DNA from: Mesorhizobium_K sp040049215
GTDB taxonomy: Bacteria > Pseudomonadota > Alphaproteobacteria > Rhizobiales > Rhizobiaceae
Reading direction: 5' to 3'
Assembly: GCF_040049215.1 (NCBI RefSeq)
Contig: NZ_JBDZDN010000001.1
Location: 1,054,001 to 1,118,000, forward strand
DNA: 64,000 nt
Below, piece after piece: positions 22,782 through 31,642 of this stretch (its first letter is position 1; each line of letters opens with the position of its first letter). Below the pieces are notes generated by a model. It did no database searches and was not told where the DNA came from. It saw only the letters and a program-made list of their open reading frames with translations. The translations under genes and the position numbers were made by a program.

Positions 22782-23543
22782 TCAGGCCGCGGCCGAAATG
22801 CCCTGGTCGAAGATCGCGAGATTGCGGCCGCGGCTCTTCGCCTCGTAGAGTCGCTTGTCGGCGATGCGCATCAGTTCGGAGACGTTGGCCTCGCACGCGC
22901 AGATCGTACCCCCGATGCTCACCGTCAGTGGGACGATCCGATCGGCCGAAGGCTGAAAACGGATCAGCTCCACCTCGCGGCGGACGCGCTCGGCCACATG
23001 CACGGCCTCCTGGTCGCTCGCCGCGACGAGGAAGGCTCCGAACTCCTCGCCGCCGATGCGGCCCAGCACGTCGCCGGCGCGCACGGCGCGCGTGATCGCC
23101 GCCGCGATCTCGAGCAGTGCGGTATCGCCGGTCAGATGTCCGAAACTGTCGTTGATCTTCTTGAAATGATCGGCGTCGATGATTAGCAGCGCGCCGCGGT
23201 CGGTCTTGCGGCGCGACCGGTCCAGCGCGGCGAAGAAGGTCTCGCGGTTCAGCATGCCGGTCATGGTGTCGCGGCTCGCCTTCTCCTCCAGCCGCCGGTG
23301 CGCCGCGGCAAGCTCCGCATGGGTTCGCGCCAGGTCGCGGTGGGCGGCCCTCAGCTTCTCGCTCTGCCAGAACATGAAGGCGCTGGCGGGCCAGGCTATC
23401 GCCAGCGGACAGATGGTGAGCATCAACCAGGCATTGCCGTCGACGGCGCCGCCAAACGCTGGAACGAGCGTGAGCGCAAGCACAAGGGACGCAAGGAGGG
23501 ACGAGAAAGCGACCGCCGTGGATTTCAGGAAGATTCGATTCAT
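22782..23543 (-). CDS. Membrane-bound diguanylate cyclase (GGDEF)
   Basis: Synthesises cyclic di-GMP from two GTP. 253 residues. Two membrane helices at about residues 7-31 and 38-58 leave almost no periplasmic sensor; a short coiled coil (KLRAAHRDLARTHAELAAAH) links to the GGDEF domain from about 90. Active-site GGEEF is intact in RIGGEEFGAF, and the inhibitory I-site RxxD (R-A-G-D) stands five residues before it, so product feedback is expected. The ATG at 23543 has GGAG upstream; the upstream in-frame GTG is rejected. Confidence 0.92.
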   Translation of the reverse strand: MNRIFLKSTAVAFSSLLASLVLALTLVPAFGGAVDGNAWLMLTICPLAIAWPASAFMFWQSEKLRAAHRDLARTHAELAAAHRRLEEKASRDTMTGMLNRETFFAALDRSRRKTDRGALLIIDADHFKKINDSFGHLTGDTALLEIAAAITRAVRAGDVLGRIGGEEFGAFLVAASDQEAVHVAERVRREVELIRFQPSADRIVPLTVSIGGTICACEANVSELMRIADKRLYEAKSRGRNLAIFDQGISAAA

Positions 23544-23707
23544 GCAGCGCTCCACATCCGTGCGGCTGCATGACAGGACGCGCGTGAACGTGCCCTTTCC
23601 GGCTCGGTTAAAATTTTACCCGACCCGCCTTTTCACGATTTTTATGCACATAAAAATGCCGGCATCGGGATGTCCCCCTGCCATCCAATTTGTGACATAA
23701 GGCCCCT

Positions 23708-24415
23708 ATGACCGTACTCCCCGATCCGAACCGCTTCGCCCATGTCACCGACTGGGTGTTCGATCTCGACAACACGCTCTATCCGCACCACTCGAACCTG
23801 TTCTCTCAGATCGACGTCAAGATGACCTCCTACGTCTCGGAGCTTCTCACGCTGCCGCGCGAGGAAGCCCGCAAGCTGCAGAAGGAACTCTACCGGGAAT
23901 ATGGAACCACGCTCGCCGGGCTGATGCAGCGGCACGGCATCGATTCGGACGACTTCCTGCAGAAGGTGCACGACATCGACTATTCATGGCTGGTGCCCGA
24001 TCCGGTGCTTGGAGCCTCGATCCGGCAACTGCCCGGACGCAAGTTCATCTTCACCAACGGCAACCGCAATCACGCCGAACGCACCGCGCGCCAGCTCGGC
24101 ATCCTCGAGCATTTCGACGACATTTTCGACATCGTCGCCGCCGGGCTGACCCCGAAACCGGCGCGCCAGACCTATGAGCGCTTCGCCGAGCTTCACGCGG
24201 TGACCGGGCCTAATGCCGTCATGTTCGAGGATCTGGCGCGCAACCTCTCCGTGCCGAAGTCGCTCGGCATGACGACGGTCCTCATCGTGCCGAAGAATTT
24301 CGAGCCGACCTTCGCCGAGATCTGGGAGAAGGACAAGGAATACGAGGACGACGTCGATTTCGTCACCGACGATCTGGCGGGCTTCCTCGGCGCCATCGTC
24401 CAGGCTGCCGTTTGA
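23708..24415 (+). CDS. HAD-superfamily pyrimidine 5-prime-nucleotidase
   Basis: Phosphatase of 235 residues. HAD motif I FDLDNTLYP near residue 18 (nucleophile and acid/base Asp), motif II FTNGNRNHAERT near 115, motif III Lys in LTPKPARQTYERF near 155, and motif IV FEDLARNL near 180. It has the helical C1 cap of the SDT1/PPM type, whose members dephosphorylate pyrimidine nucleotides; the exact substrate is inferred. The ATG at 23708 is the family start. The stop overlaps the likely TTG start of the DUF817 gene. Confidence 0.88.
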   Translation: MTVLPDPNRFAHVTDWVFDLDNTLYPHHSNLFSQIDVKMTSYVSELLTLPREEARKLQKELYREYGTTLAGLMQRHGIDSDDFLQKVHDIDYSWLVPDPVLGASIRQLPGRKFIFTNGNRNHAERTARQLGILEHFDDIFDIVAAGLTPKPARQTYERFAELHAVTGPNAVMFEDLARNLSVPKSLGMTTVLIVPKNFEPTFAEIWEKDKEYEDDVDFVTDDLAGFLGAIVQAAV

Positions 24416-25281
24416 GGCGATTCACGTCTGTCGAACAACGCATCGACCATGCCGCGCATGGCGTGCTCGACCGGTTGCCGGCGCACGGGCTTTCAGGCGC
24501 GCTGGTCGAACTCCTGGTGTTCGGCCTGAAACAGGCATGGGCCTGCCTGTTCGGCGGCGCGATGCTGTTCATGATCATCGTCACGAAATACGCACCGCCC
24601 GACGGGCTCGGCATCGCCCGCTACGATTTCCTGTTCCTGGCGGCGCTGGCGATCCAGCTTCTCATGCTCGCCTTCAAGCTGGAGAAGCCATCCGAGGCTG
24701 CGGTCATCCTGCTCTTCCACGTCGTCGGCACCGCGATGGAAATCTTCAAGACCTCGGCAGGCTCATGGGTCTATCCGGAGGACAGCTTCTTCCGCATCGG
24801 CGGCGTGCCGCTCTTCTCGGGCTTCATGTACGCCTCGGTCGGCTCCTACATGGCGCGCATCTCGCGCATATTCGACATGCGCTATAGCGGCTATCCGCCG
24901 ATGCAGGCCACCGTGCTGCTGGCCGCCGCCATCTACGTGAACTTCTTCGCCCACCATTTCGTGCTCGACATGCGCTACGCGCTCTTCGCGGCGACGGCGG
25001 TGCTCTACCTGCGCGCAACGGTGCACTACCGGGTCTTCCGCTTGCGCCACCGCATGCCCCTGCTTCTCGGCTTCCTGCTGGTGGCGCTTTTCATCTGGTT
25101 CGCCGAAAATATCGGCACGTGGTCGCGGGCCTGGCTGTATCCCGGCCAGCAGGAAGCCTGGACGCCCGTCTCGATCCAGAAGCTCGGCGCGTGGTACCTG
25201 CTGATGATCGTTTCCTTCGTGCTGGTGACGCTGGTGCACCGGCCGCAGCCGCCCGCGCCGCCAGACAGCGAAAGGCGATGA
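24412..25281 (+). CDS. DUF817 family integral membrane protein
   Basis: Function unknown. 289 residues with roughly eight membrane helices from residue 30 to 280. The family stretches EIFKTSAGSWVYPE near 108, GGVPLFSGFMYASVGSYM near 128 and ENIGTWSRAWLYPGQ near 230 are present. The likely start is TTG at 24412 overlapping the previous stop; the N-terminal 25 residues are less certain. Stop codon abuts, end to end, the stop of the convergent 75-residue gene. Confidence 0.85.
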   Translation: MRRFTSVEQRIDHAAHGVLDRLPAHGLSGALVELLVFGLKQAWACLFGGAMLFMIIVTKYAPPDGLGIARYDFLFLAALAIQLLMLAFKLEKPSEAAVILLFHVVGTAMEIFKTSAGSWVYPEDSFFRIGGVPLFSGFMYASVGSYMARISRIFDMRYSGYPPMQATVLLAAAIYVNFFAHHFVLDMRYALFAATAVLYLRATVHYRVFRLRHRMPLLLGFLLVALFIWFAENIGTWSRAWLYPGQQEAWTPVSIQKLGAWYLLMIVSFVLVTLVHRPQPPAPPDSERR

Positions 25282-25509
25282 TCAGGCCTTGCGGCTGCCG
25301 CGCTTGATGTTCGAGCGCCTGACCGCGCGCCGCAGGTCGTCGCCCGACGGCTTCCGGTCCACGCCATGGTCGACAGCCGCCAGACCGTCGTCGCCGAGGA
25401 TGCTCTCTTCGAGCCTCTCCTCCAGCCGCCCGATACGCTCTTCCAGTTCGCTCTCCGTCGGCTTCTTGCCGACGTTCTGGTCACGGGGTGATTTTGTCGC
25501 GCCTGTCAT
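25282..25509 (-). CDS. Hypothetical charged small protein (75 aa)
   Basis: No family recognised. The ATG at 25509 follows a GAGG ribosome binding site. The protein is hydrophilic, with a central heptad-like helix (SELEERIGRLEERLEESI, about residues 19-37) that could form a coiled coil, and a basic C-terminus (RRAVRRSNIKRGSRK). No Cys and no membrane segment. It lies between DUF817 (convergent, zero-base gap) and the LOG-family gene upstream, which is on the same strand. Confidence 0.6.
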   Translation of the reverse strand: MTGATKSPRDQNVGKKPTESELEERIGRLEERLEESILGDDGLAAVDHGVDRKPSGDDLRRAVRRSNIKRGSRKA

Positions 25510-25558
25510 CGGCTGCCTCCTCGGAGGAGGATAACCGCAGAAAGCCGCCGTCGTTCCG

Positions 25559-26398
25559 TCAGAGATCGTAGAAGCGCCGGATGATCTCCCAGGCGTCGTC
25601 GGCGGAATCGACGAAGTCGATGATGTCCTGGTCGCCCGGCGATATCGTCCCTTGCTCGGCGAGGAAGTCGAGGTCGATCGCCCGCTTCCAGAAATCCTTG
25701 CCGAACAGGATGATCGGCACCCGCTCCATGCGGCCGGTCTGGATCAGCGTCAGCGTCTCGAAGAACTCGTCCATCGTGCCGAAGCCGCCGGGGAATACCG
25801 CGACCGCCTTGGCGCGCATGATGAAATGCATCTTACGGATCGCGAAGTAGTGGAAATTGAAGCACAGCTCCGGCGTGACGTAGGGGTTTGGCGCCTGTTC
25901 GTGCGGCAGCACGATGTTCAGCCCGATCGACGGCGCGCCGACATCGCTGGCGCCCCGGTTGCCGGCCTCCATCACGCCCGGCCCGCCTCCCGTCATCACC
26001 ACGAACTCACGGTAATAGGATGCTGCCGAATGCTGCGAGCACACCCGCGCGAAGGCTCGCGCCTCTTCGTAGTAGCGGCTGTTAGCCTCGAGGTTCTTCT
26101 TCTGCGTCTCGTTCTTGGCCGCCCAGGCCGCGCCCCCCGGTTCCGGGATGCGGGCGCCGCCAAACAGGATCACCGTCGAGCGTATGCCGCGTTCGGCGAG
26201 TGTCATCTCAGCCTTCAGCAGCTCGAGCTGCAGCCGAACCGGCCGCAACTCGCGGCGCGTCATGAACTCCTCGTCGTTCCAGGCGAGCCTGTAGGTCGGC
26301 GCGGTGGTCTGCGGCGTCTCGGGCACGCTCTTGGCCCGTTCCAGATCCTCGTCCGAATGCGGCAGCGGCGTCCATCCCGCCTTCTCGGTCGGATTCAT
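25559..26398 (-). CDS. LOG-family protein (TIGR00730 type)
   Basis: Rossmann-like hydrolase of the lysine-decarboxylase-like/LOG family; characterised members release cytokinin bases from riboside monophosphates or hydrolyse nucleotide 5-monophosphates. 279 residues, longer than plant LOGs, with an N-terminal extension of about 70. Signature VMTGGGPGVMEAGNRGA near residue 133 and catalytic PGGFGTMDEFFE near 200 are intact. ATG at 26398. Whether it makes cytokinin here is not shown. Confidence 0.88.
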   Translation of the reverse strand: MNPTEKAGWTPLPHSDEDLERAKSVPETPQTTAPTYRLAWNDEEFMTRRELRPVRLQLELLKAEMTLAERGIRSTVILFGGARIPEPGGAAWAAKNETQKKNLEANSRYYEEARAFARVCSQHSAASYYREFVVMTGGGPGVMEAGNRGASDVGAPSIGLNIVLPHEQAPNPYVTPELCFNFHYFAIRKMHFIMRAKAVAVFPGGFGTMDEFFETLTLIQTGRMERVPIILFGKDFWKRAIDLDFLAEQGTISPGDQDIIDFVDSADDAWEIIRRFYDL

Positions 26399-26540
26399 GT
26401 TTTTCCCTGCCCCGTATTGTTCCGCGCCATCCCATGGCGCACGTACGATTGACCCCCTTGGAGGCTTGCCATAGGGTCCGCGCGATTTCGGCCCAGCTTA
26501 GCGGCCACAGGCTTAACAGCACGTTGTAATGGGGAATTTC

Positions 26541-27395
26541 ATGGCGAAGGCCGACCTGTCGCAGCTCGAAAGCGTCATCGAGAAGGCTTTCGATGCGCGC
26601 GACACCATTTCCACCTCCACTCGCGGCGAGTTCCGGGACGCTATCGACGCTGCGCTTACCCTGCTGGACAAGGGCGAAGTGCGGGTCGCCGAGCGCCAGG
26701 CCGACGGACGCTGGACGGTGAACCAGTGGCTGAAGAAGGCGGTACTCCTGTCCTTCCGGCTCAATCCGATGGAGATCGTCAAGGGCGGCCCGGGCAATGC
26801 CGTCTGGTGGGACAAGGTGTCGTCCAAGCTCGACGGCTGGAGCGCCAGCGATTTCGAGAAGGCCGGCTTCCGCGCCGTGCCCGGTGCGATCGTCCGCCGC
26901 TCGGCCTATGTGGGACGCAACGTCATCCTCATGCCGTCCTTCGTCAATCTCGGCGCCCATGTCGCCGAAGGCACCATGGTCGACACCTGGGCTTCCGTCG
27001 GCTCCTGCGCCCAGATCGGCAAGAACGTGCATCTGTCGGGCGGCGTGGGCATCGGCGGCGTGCTGGAGCCGATGCAGGTCGGCCCGACCATCATCGAGGA
27101 TCATTGCTTTATCGGCGCGCGTTCGGAGGTGGTCGAGGGCTGCATCGTGCGCGAGGGCTCGGTGCTCGGCATGGGCGTCTTCATCGGCCAGTCGACCAAG
27201 ATCGTCGACCGCACGACCGGCACGATCACCTATGGCGAGGTGCCCCCCTACTCGGTGGTGGTCGCCGGCACGCTGCCCGGCAAGCCGTTCCCCAACGGCG
27301 AGCCCGGCCCGGGTCTGTATTGCGCCGTCATCGTCAAGCGCGTCGATGCTCAGACCCGCTCCAAAACCTCGATCAACGAGCTTCTGAGAGACTGA
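26541..27395 (+). CDS. dapD: 2,3,4,5-tetrahydropyridine-2,6-dicarboxylate N-succinyltransferase
   Basis: Succinyl-CoA dependent step of the succinylase branch of diaminopimelate/lysine synthesis. 284 residues. The N-terminal helical domain (LESVIEKAFDARD) is followed from about residue 110 by left-handed beta-helix hexapeptide repeats (VNLGAHVAEGTMVDTWASVG, then GGVGIGGVL). ATG at 26541 has GGGGA six bases upstream; the ATG at 26529 is the weaker option. It starts a same-strand group with DUF805, an unknown membrane protein and dapE, the next committed enzyme of the pathway after aminotransfer. Confidence 0.97.
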   Translation: MAKADLSQLESVIEKAFDARDTISTSTRGEFRDAIDAALTLLDKGEVRVAERQADGRWTVNQWLKKAVLLSFRLNPMEIVKGGPGNAVWWDKVSSKLDGWSASDFEKAGFRAVPGAIVRRSAYVGRNVILMPSFVNLGAHVAEGTMVDTWASVGSCAQIGKNVHLSGGVGIGGVLEPMQVGPTIIEDHCFIGARSEVVEGCIVREGSVLGMGVFIGQSTKIVDRTTGTITYGEVPPYSVVVAGTLPGKPFPNGEPGPGLYCAVIVKRVDAQTRSKTSINELLRD

Positions 27396-27400
27396 CCGTC

Positions 27401-27772
27401 GTGAACGGGCGGCAACTGCTCTGGCTCTTCTTCGGCTTCTCCGGGCGCGTCGACCGGCAGGCGTTCGCGCTTGCCGGAATGCTGCTGTACCTCGCCCGCC
27501 TCTACCCGGTCTATCGCATGATCCTTGCCGGTAACGACGAGGCCGCTCTCGACTATTGGGGCGGCATATTCATCACGCTGTTCGCCGTTCTCCTTGTCTC
27601 CCACATCGCGCTCGCCGCCAAACGGCTGCACGATTTCGACCGCCCGGGCTGGCCTGCGATCTTCTTCCTGATCGGCGACATTCTCGCCTTTCTCTTCTTG
27701 TGCATCCCGCGGGGAACAAACGGCCCGAACCGCTACGGCCCGCGCACCAATGCGCCTGCCGGGACCAGTTGA
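27401..27772 (+). CDS. DUF805 family membrane protein
   Basis: Small inner-membrane protein of 123 residues starting with GTG at 27401, six bases after dapD. Contains the DUF805 hallmarks FFGFSGRVDRQAF near residue 10, KRLHDFDRPGW near 74 and the terminal GTNGPNRYGP near 105, with about four hydrophobic segments. Function unknown. Its 3-prime end overlaps the following gene by 23 bases, so the two are probably cotranslated within the dap cluster. Confidence 0.88.
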   Translation: MNGRQLLWLFFGFSGRVDRQAFALAGMLLYLARLYPVYRMILAGNDEAALDYWGGIFITLFAVLLVSHIALAAKRLHDFDRPGWPAIFFLIGDILAFLFLCIPRGTNGPNRYGPRTNAPAGTS

Positions 27773-28547
27773 GGTCGTGCGCGAGACGGCGGAAGCTAAA
27801 CGGACGGGGCGCTATCGCCGCCTCGATCCGCGACTGATCATAACGACCGCGCAAAAACTCGAGCAGCGCATCGCCGAGCGCTTTCCAGACAGCGGGCTGA
27901 GAGGCGTCGCGGCCGAGCTCTCCGTGCTCTCTAAGGACCTAGCCGCCGCGGCCCGGGCGCTTGAAGCCCCGATCTGGTGGGTGCGCATCCTGATCGGGCT
28001 GGCGATCCTCGCCGGCGCCGCGATGTTCCTGTTCGTCGGGACGATCATTTCCTTCGACCGCATCTCGACCGGCGCCTTCGACATCGTCCAGGGCATCGAG
28101 GCGTCGATCAACACCATCCTGCTGGCCGGGCTCGGTTTCCTCGCCCTGGCGCGCAGCGAGGAGCGCATCAAGCGCACCCGCGTTTTCGCCGACCTGCATG
28201 CGCTGCGCTCGCTGATCCACGTCATCGACATGCACCAGCTGACCAAGGACCCGGCGGCGCTGTCGGAAAGTTTCACGCCTATGCCCCATTCGCCGGTGCG
28301 CATCACCAACCGGCAGGATCTCGCCCGTTACCTCGACTACTGTTCCGAGATGCTGTCGATCACCGGAAAGCTTGCGGCGCTGTTCGCCCAGTCGGTCAAT
28401 GACGGGGTGGTTGTCGGCGCGGTCAACGACATCGAGGAACTCGGCTCCAACCTGTCGCGCAAAATCTGGCAGAAAATCACCATGATAGAAGGCAGCGCGG
28501 CCGCGCCGCGGCACCTGGCCCAGCCAAACGCGGCAGGCAGCCCGTGA
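27750..28547 (+). CDS. Two-helix membrane protein of the dap cluster, unknown function
   Basis: 265 residues. Two hydrophobic segments at about residues 77-98 and 118-136 flank a short loop; the N-terminal 75 and C-terminal 130 residues would be on the same side, presumably cytoplasmic. No enzymatic motif seen. The ATG at 27750 lies within the DUF805 gene and the stop overlaps the GTG upstream of dapE, indicating tight coupling. The conserved location suggests an envelope link, but that is inference. Confidence 0.7.
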   Translation: MRLPGPVEVVRETAEAKRTGRYRRLDPRLIITTAQKLEQRIAERFPDSGLRGVAAELSVLSKDLAAAARALEAPIWWVRILIGLAILAGAAMFLFVGTIISFDRISTGAFDIVQGIEASINTILLAGLGFLALARSEERIKRTRVFADLHALRSLIHVIDMHQLTKDPAALSESFTPMPHSPVRITNRQDLARYLDYCSEMLSITGKLAALFAQSVNDGVVVGAVNDIEELGSNLSRKIWQKITMIEGSAAAPRHLAQPNAAGSP

Positions 28548-28579
28548 CAGGGAACCGGCGTTCGGCTATCCCGGCGGGC

Positions 28580-29767
28580 ATGACCCTGCCCACCGATCCT
28601 GCCGCGAATCTCGCCGCGCTTATCCGCTGCCCTTCGGTCACGCCGGCCGAGGGCGGCGCGCTTTCGGCGCTTGAGACGATGCTGAAACCGCTCGGCTTTT
28701 CCGTCGAACGGCCGGTCTTCTCCGAAGACGGCACCCCGGACGTCGAGAACCTCTACGCACGCCTGTCGGGCAACGGGCCGCATCTGATGTTTGCCGGCCA
28801 TACCGACGTCGTGCCCGTGGGCGATGAGGCAGCCTGGACCCACCCGCCCTTCGCGGCGGACATTCACAACGGACATATGTACGGTCGCGGCGCCGTCGAC
28901 ATGAAGGGTGGCATCGCCTGCTTCATTGCGGCGGCAGCCCGGCACATTGCCGCCAACGGTGGCTTCAAGGGTTCGGTTTCGCTGCTGATCACCGGCGACG
29001 AGGAGGGCCCGTCCATCAACGGCACGGTCAAGGTGCTCGACTGGGCGGCGTCGAAGGGCGAGACCTGGGATGCGGCGATCGTCGGCGAACCGACCAATCC
29101 CGACCGGCTCGGCGACATGATCAAGACCGGCCGGCGAGGCTCGATCTCGGGGGTGATCACCGTCAATGGCCGGCAGGGCCATGTCGCCTATCCGCATCTT
29201 GCCGACAATCCCATACGCGGCCTGATGACGCTTGCCGATGCGCTGCTCGATCCGATCCTCGACAGCGGCACGGCCGAGTTCCAGTCCAGCAATCTCGAAA
29301 TCATCTCGATCGATGTCGGCAACCCGGCGGTCAATGTCATCCCGGCGAAGGCGACCGCTGTCTTCAACATACGCTTCAACGACACGTGGACCGCCGAGAC
29401 GCTGCAGGCGGAGATCCACAATCGGCTCGACCGCGCCAGCCGCCGCAAGAAATACCGCGCCGGGCGCGAGGAGCCGATCGCCTTCGACCTCGTCTGGCGT
29501 GGCCGGGTGAGCGAAGTGTTTCTCACGCGGGATGAAAAGCTCGTGGCGGCGCTGAGCGCGTCCATCCGCAGCGTGACCGGCAAGACGCCGGAACTCTCCA
29601 CGTCCGGCGGCACCTCCGATGCGCGCTTCATCAAGGACTATTGTCCGGTGGTCGAATTCGGGCTTGTCGGCAAGACCATGCACATGGTCGACGAGCGCGT
29701 CGCGCTTGCCGATCTCGAGACGCTGACCGATATCTACAGCCGTTTTCTCGAGGACTGGTTCGGGTAG
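28580..29767 (+). CDS. dapE: Succinyl-diaminopimelate desuccinylase
   Basis: Dizinc M20 hydrolase that converts N-succinyl-LL-DAP to LL-DAP for lysine and peptidoglycan. 395 residues. Metal and catalytic motifs: FAGHTDVVPVG near residue 68, AVDMKGG near 100, TGDEEGPS near 133 (catalytic Glu), GEPTNP near 165, and MHMVDERV near 370. The dimerisation domain lies between about 180 and 295. ATG at 28580 matches homologs; an upstream GTG at 28544 overlapping the previous stop would add 12 residues. Confidence 0.97.
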   Translation: MTLPTDPAANLAALIRCPSVTPAEGGALSALETMLKPLGFSVERPVFSEDGTPDVENLYARLSGNGPHLMFAGHTDVVPVGDEAAWTHPPFAADIHNGHMYGRGAVDMKGGIACFIAAAARHIAANGGFKGSVSLLITGDEEGPSINGTVKVLDWAASKGETWDAAIVGEPTNPDRLGDMIKTGRRGSISGVITVNGRQGHVAYPHLADNPIRGLMTLADALLDPILDSGTAEFQSSNLEIISIDVGNPAVNVIPAKATAVFNIRFNDTWTAETLQAEIHNRLDRASRRKKYRAGREEPIAFDLVWRGRVSEVFLTRDEKLVAALSASIRSVTGKTPELSTSGGTSDARFIKDYCPVVEFGLVGKTMHMVDERVALADLETLTDIYSRFLEDWFG

Positions 29768-29772
29768 GGCCG

Positions 29773-30369
29773 ATGCCTTCCTCCGACGACATCCAGCAAT
29801 ATCTGACCGGCGCCTGGCGCATGATGATGGGCAAGGCCGACGGGCTGCGCCTGCTCGACCTCACCGTCGACGGCTTCTGGAATTCCTTCTTCGCCATGGT
29901 GGTCGCGCTGCCGGCATTGATGGTCGGCTGGGTCGCCGTGGCGAGTGAATTCAGCATGGTTTCCGCCGACGTCGGCAGCAGATTTTCGATTGCCGTCCGT
30001 TTCGCGGCGATCGATCTCGCGGTCTGGCTGCTGCCGATCGTGGTACTCGCCGCAGTCGCTTCAAGAGTCGGGCTGGCCGACCGTTTCGTTCATCTCGTCG
30101 TGGCGAGCAATTGGGCGTCGGCGCTGTTCATCTGGCTGACCGTGCCCGTGCCTCTCGCCGGGCTGATCTGGTCGTTCGGCCCCGAGTCGAGGGTTTCGCT
30201 TTCTCTTATGCTGCTGGCGCTCAATCTGTTCGTCTCCTGGCGCGTCACCAACGTGGCGGTTGCGAAGGGAGCGGCCATCACCACCGCCGTCATCGCCGCT
30301 ATGTTCGTCCTGTCCCTCCTGGTTCAGGCGCTTCTGATGGCGGCCCTCGGCCTGGGCCAGGCTGCCTAG
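29773..30369 (+). CDS. Conserved multi-pass membrane protein, unknown function (198 aa)
   Basis: ATG at 29773, five bases after the dapE stop, with TAGGGCCG as possible ribosome binding site. About five hydrophobic segments (residues 36-60, 70-92, 108-128, 138-155 and 168-192). No motif recognised. End of the dap-type cluster. Its stop codon overlaps the truA stop on the other strand by three bases in a shared CTAG, so a bidirectional terminator would have to lie inside coding sequence. Confidence 0.75.
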   Translation: MPSSDDIQQYLTGAWRMMMGKADGLRLLDLTVDGFWNSFFAMVVALPALMVGWVAVASEFSMVSADVGSRFSIAVRFAAIDLAVWLLPIVVLAAVASRVGLADRFVHLVVASNWASALFIWLTVPVPLAGLIWSFGPESRVSLSLMLLALNLFVSWRVTNVAVAKGAAITTAVIAAMFVLSLLVQALLMAALGLGQAA

Positions 30370-31118
30370 GTTGGAGGGTAGTCCACCTTCATCAGGTAGA
30401 GCCCTTCGGGCGGCGCCACCGCTGCGCAGGCGGCGCGGTCCTTCGCCTCCAGCGCGGCCTTGACGTCGGCTGCGCTCCACGCACCCTCGCCGACGCGTTT
30501 CAGCGTGCCGACCATCGAACGCACCTGGTTGTGCAGGAAGGATCGCGCCGATGCGGTCACCTCGATGAGATCGCCGGAGCGTTTCACGTCGAGCCGGTCG
30601 AGCGTCCTCAGCGGGCTCTTTGCCTGGCAATGGATAGAACGGAAGGTGGTGAAATCGTGCCGTCCGACCAGCTCCCGCGCCGCCTCGTGCATCGCGTCCG
30701 CATCGAGCGGGGCCGGCACCCACCATGCCCGGTCCTTCTCCAGCGCCGGCGGCGCGCGCCGGTTGAGGATGCGGAAGAGATAGTGGCGGGCGGTGGCCGA
30801 AAAGCGCGCGTCGAACTCATCGGCGGTTCGCGTCGCCCGGATCACCGAGACCGCCTCGCCGGCGAGCTTCAGATGCGCGTTGATCGCGTCGCGCACCGTA
30901 TCGCCGGGCCAGTCCTTCGTCAGGTCGAGATGCGCAACCTGCCCGGCGGCGTGCACCCCGGCGTCGGTTCGGCCGGCGCCGCGCATCGAGACGGTTTCGC
31001 CGCAGAAGCCGCGCACCGCGTTTTCGAGCGCCGCCTGCACCGAATGCTGTCCGGCCTGCCGCTGCCAGCCGGAATAGGGCGTCCCGTCATATTCGATATC
31101 GAGGCGGTAGCGCGGCAC
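30366..31118 (-). CDS. truA: tRNA pseudouridine(38-40) synthase
   Basis: Isomerises U38-U40 in the anticodon stem-loop. 250 residues from the GTG at 31118. N-terminal YRLDIEYDGTPYSGWQRQ motif, catalytic Asp in RGAGRTDAGVHA near residue 53, and FLHNQVRSMVGTL near 200. An upstream in-frame extension to 31226 overlaps the GNAT gene and is rejected. Last gene of the def / fmt / GNAT / truA minus-strand group. Confidence 0.96.
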   Translation of the reverse strand: MPRYRLDIEYDGTPYSGWQRQAGQHSVQAALENAVRGFCGETVSMRGAGRTDAGVHAAGQVAHLDLTKDWPGDTVRDAINAHLKLAGEAVSVIRATRTADEFDARFSATARHYLFRILNRRAPPALEKDRAWWVPAPLDADAMHEAARELVGRHDFTTFRSIHCQAKSPLRTLDRLDVKRSGDLIEVTASARSFLHNQVRSMVGTLKRVGEGAWSAADVKAALEAKDRAACAAVAPPEGLYLMKVDYPPT

Positions 31119-31132
31119 GCCCGAGGCCGGCT

Positions 31133-31642
31133 CTAAGCGGCCAATTCCGAGCTGAAAGCCGGCGCGTAGACCAGCTTGCCGCTTGCCGGAGCTTCGCCCC
31201 AGGCCACCGCCTGCAGCGCCTCGCACTGATAGTCGCTGTCGAAGCCGCCCGCGCGCTCATGCGCATAGCCGAAGCGGCCGTAATAGGCCGGCTCGCCCAG
31301 AACCAGAGACAGCTTCTCGCCGGCCTGCTTCAGCCGGACATGCGCCTCGCGGATCAGCGCTCCGCCTATGCCGCTGCCGTGGAAGGACGGCTCCACCGCC
31401 AGGGGAGCCAGCGCCACGGCCGGAAACCGCCTGTTGCCATGGTCGACATAGAGCCGCGAGAACAGGATGTGGCCGACGACCTGGCCTTCCTCCTCGGCGA
31501 CCAGTTCGAGCACCGTGTCGCCGCTCTCCACCAAGGCGTCGACAAGCCCGGCCTCCGCCTTCTGGCCGAATGCATGCTCCTCGACGAGGCGGATCGCTTC
31601 GCGATCCCTCGCCGTGGCAGTCCTGATCGACATCATGCTCAT
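31133..31642 (-). CDS. GNAT-family N-acetyltransferase
   Basis: Acetyl-CoA dependent transferase of 169 residues with the GNAT motif A GSGIGGALIREAH near residue 89, motif B in LVLGEPAYYGRFGYAHE near 112, and the preceding LAPLAVEPSFHG strand. The type (similar to YhbS) is common in Rhizobiales; substrate unknown. ATG at 31642 has GAGG six bases upstream and overlaps the fmt stop by four bases (ATGA), so it is coupled to fmt. Fourteen bases separate it from truA. Confidence 0.88.
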   Translation of the reverse strand: MSMMSIRTATARDREAIRLVEEHAFGQKAEAGLVDALVESGDTVLELVAEEEGQVVGHILFSRLYVDHGNRRFPAVALAPLAVEPSFHGSGIGGALIREAHVRLKQAGEKLSLVLGEPAYYGRFGYAHERAGGFDSDYQCEALQAVAWGEAPASGKLVYAPAFSSELAA

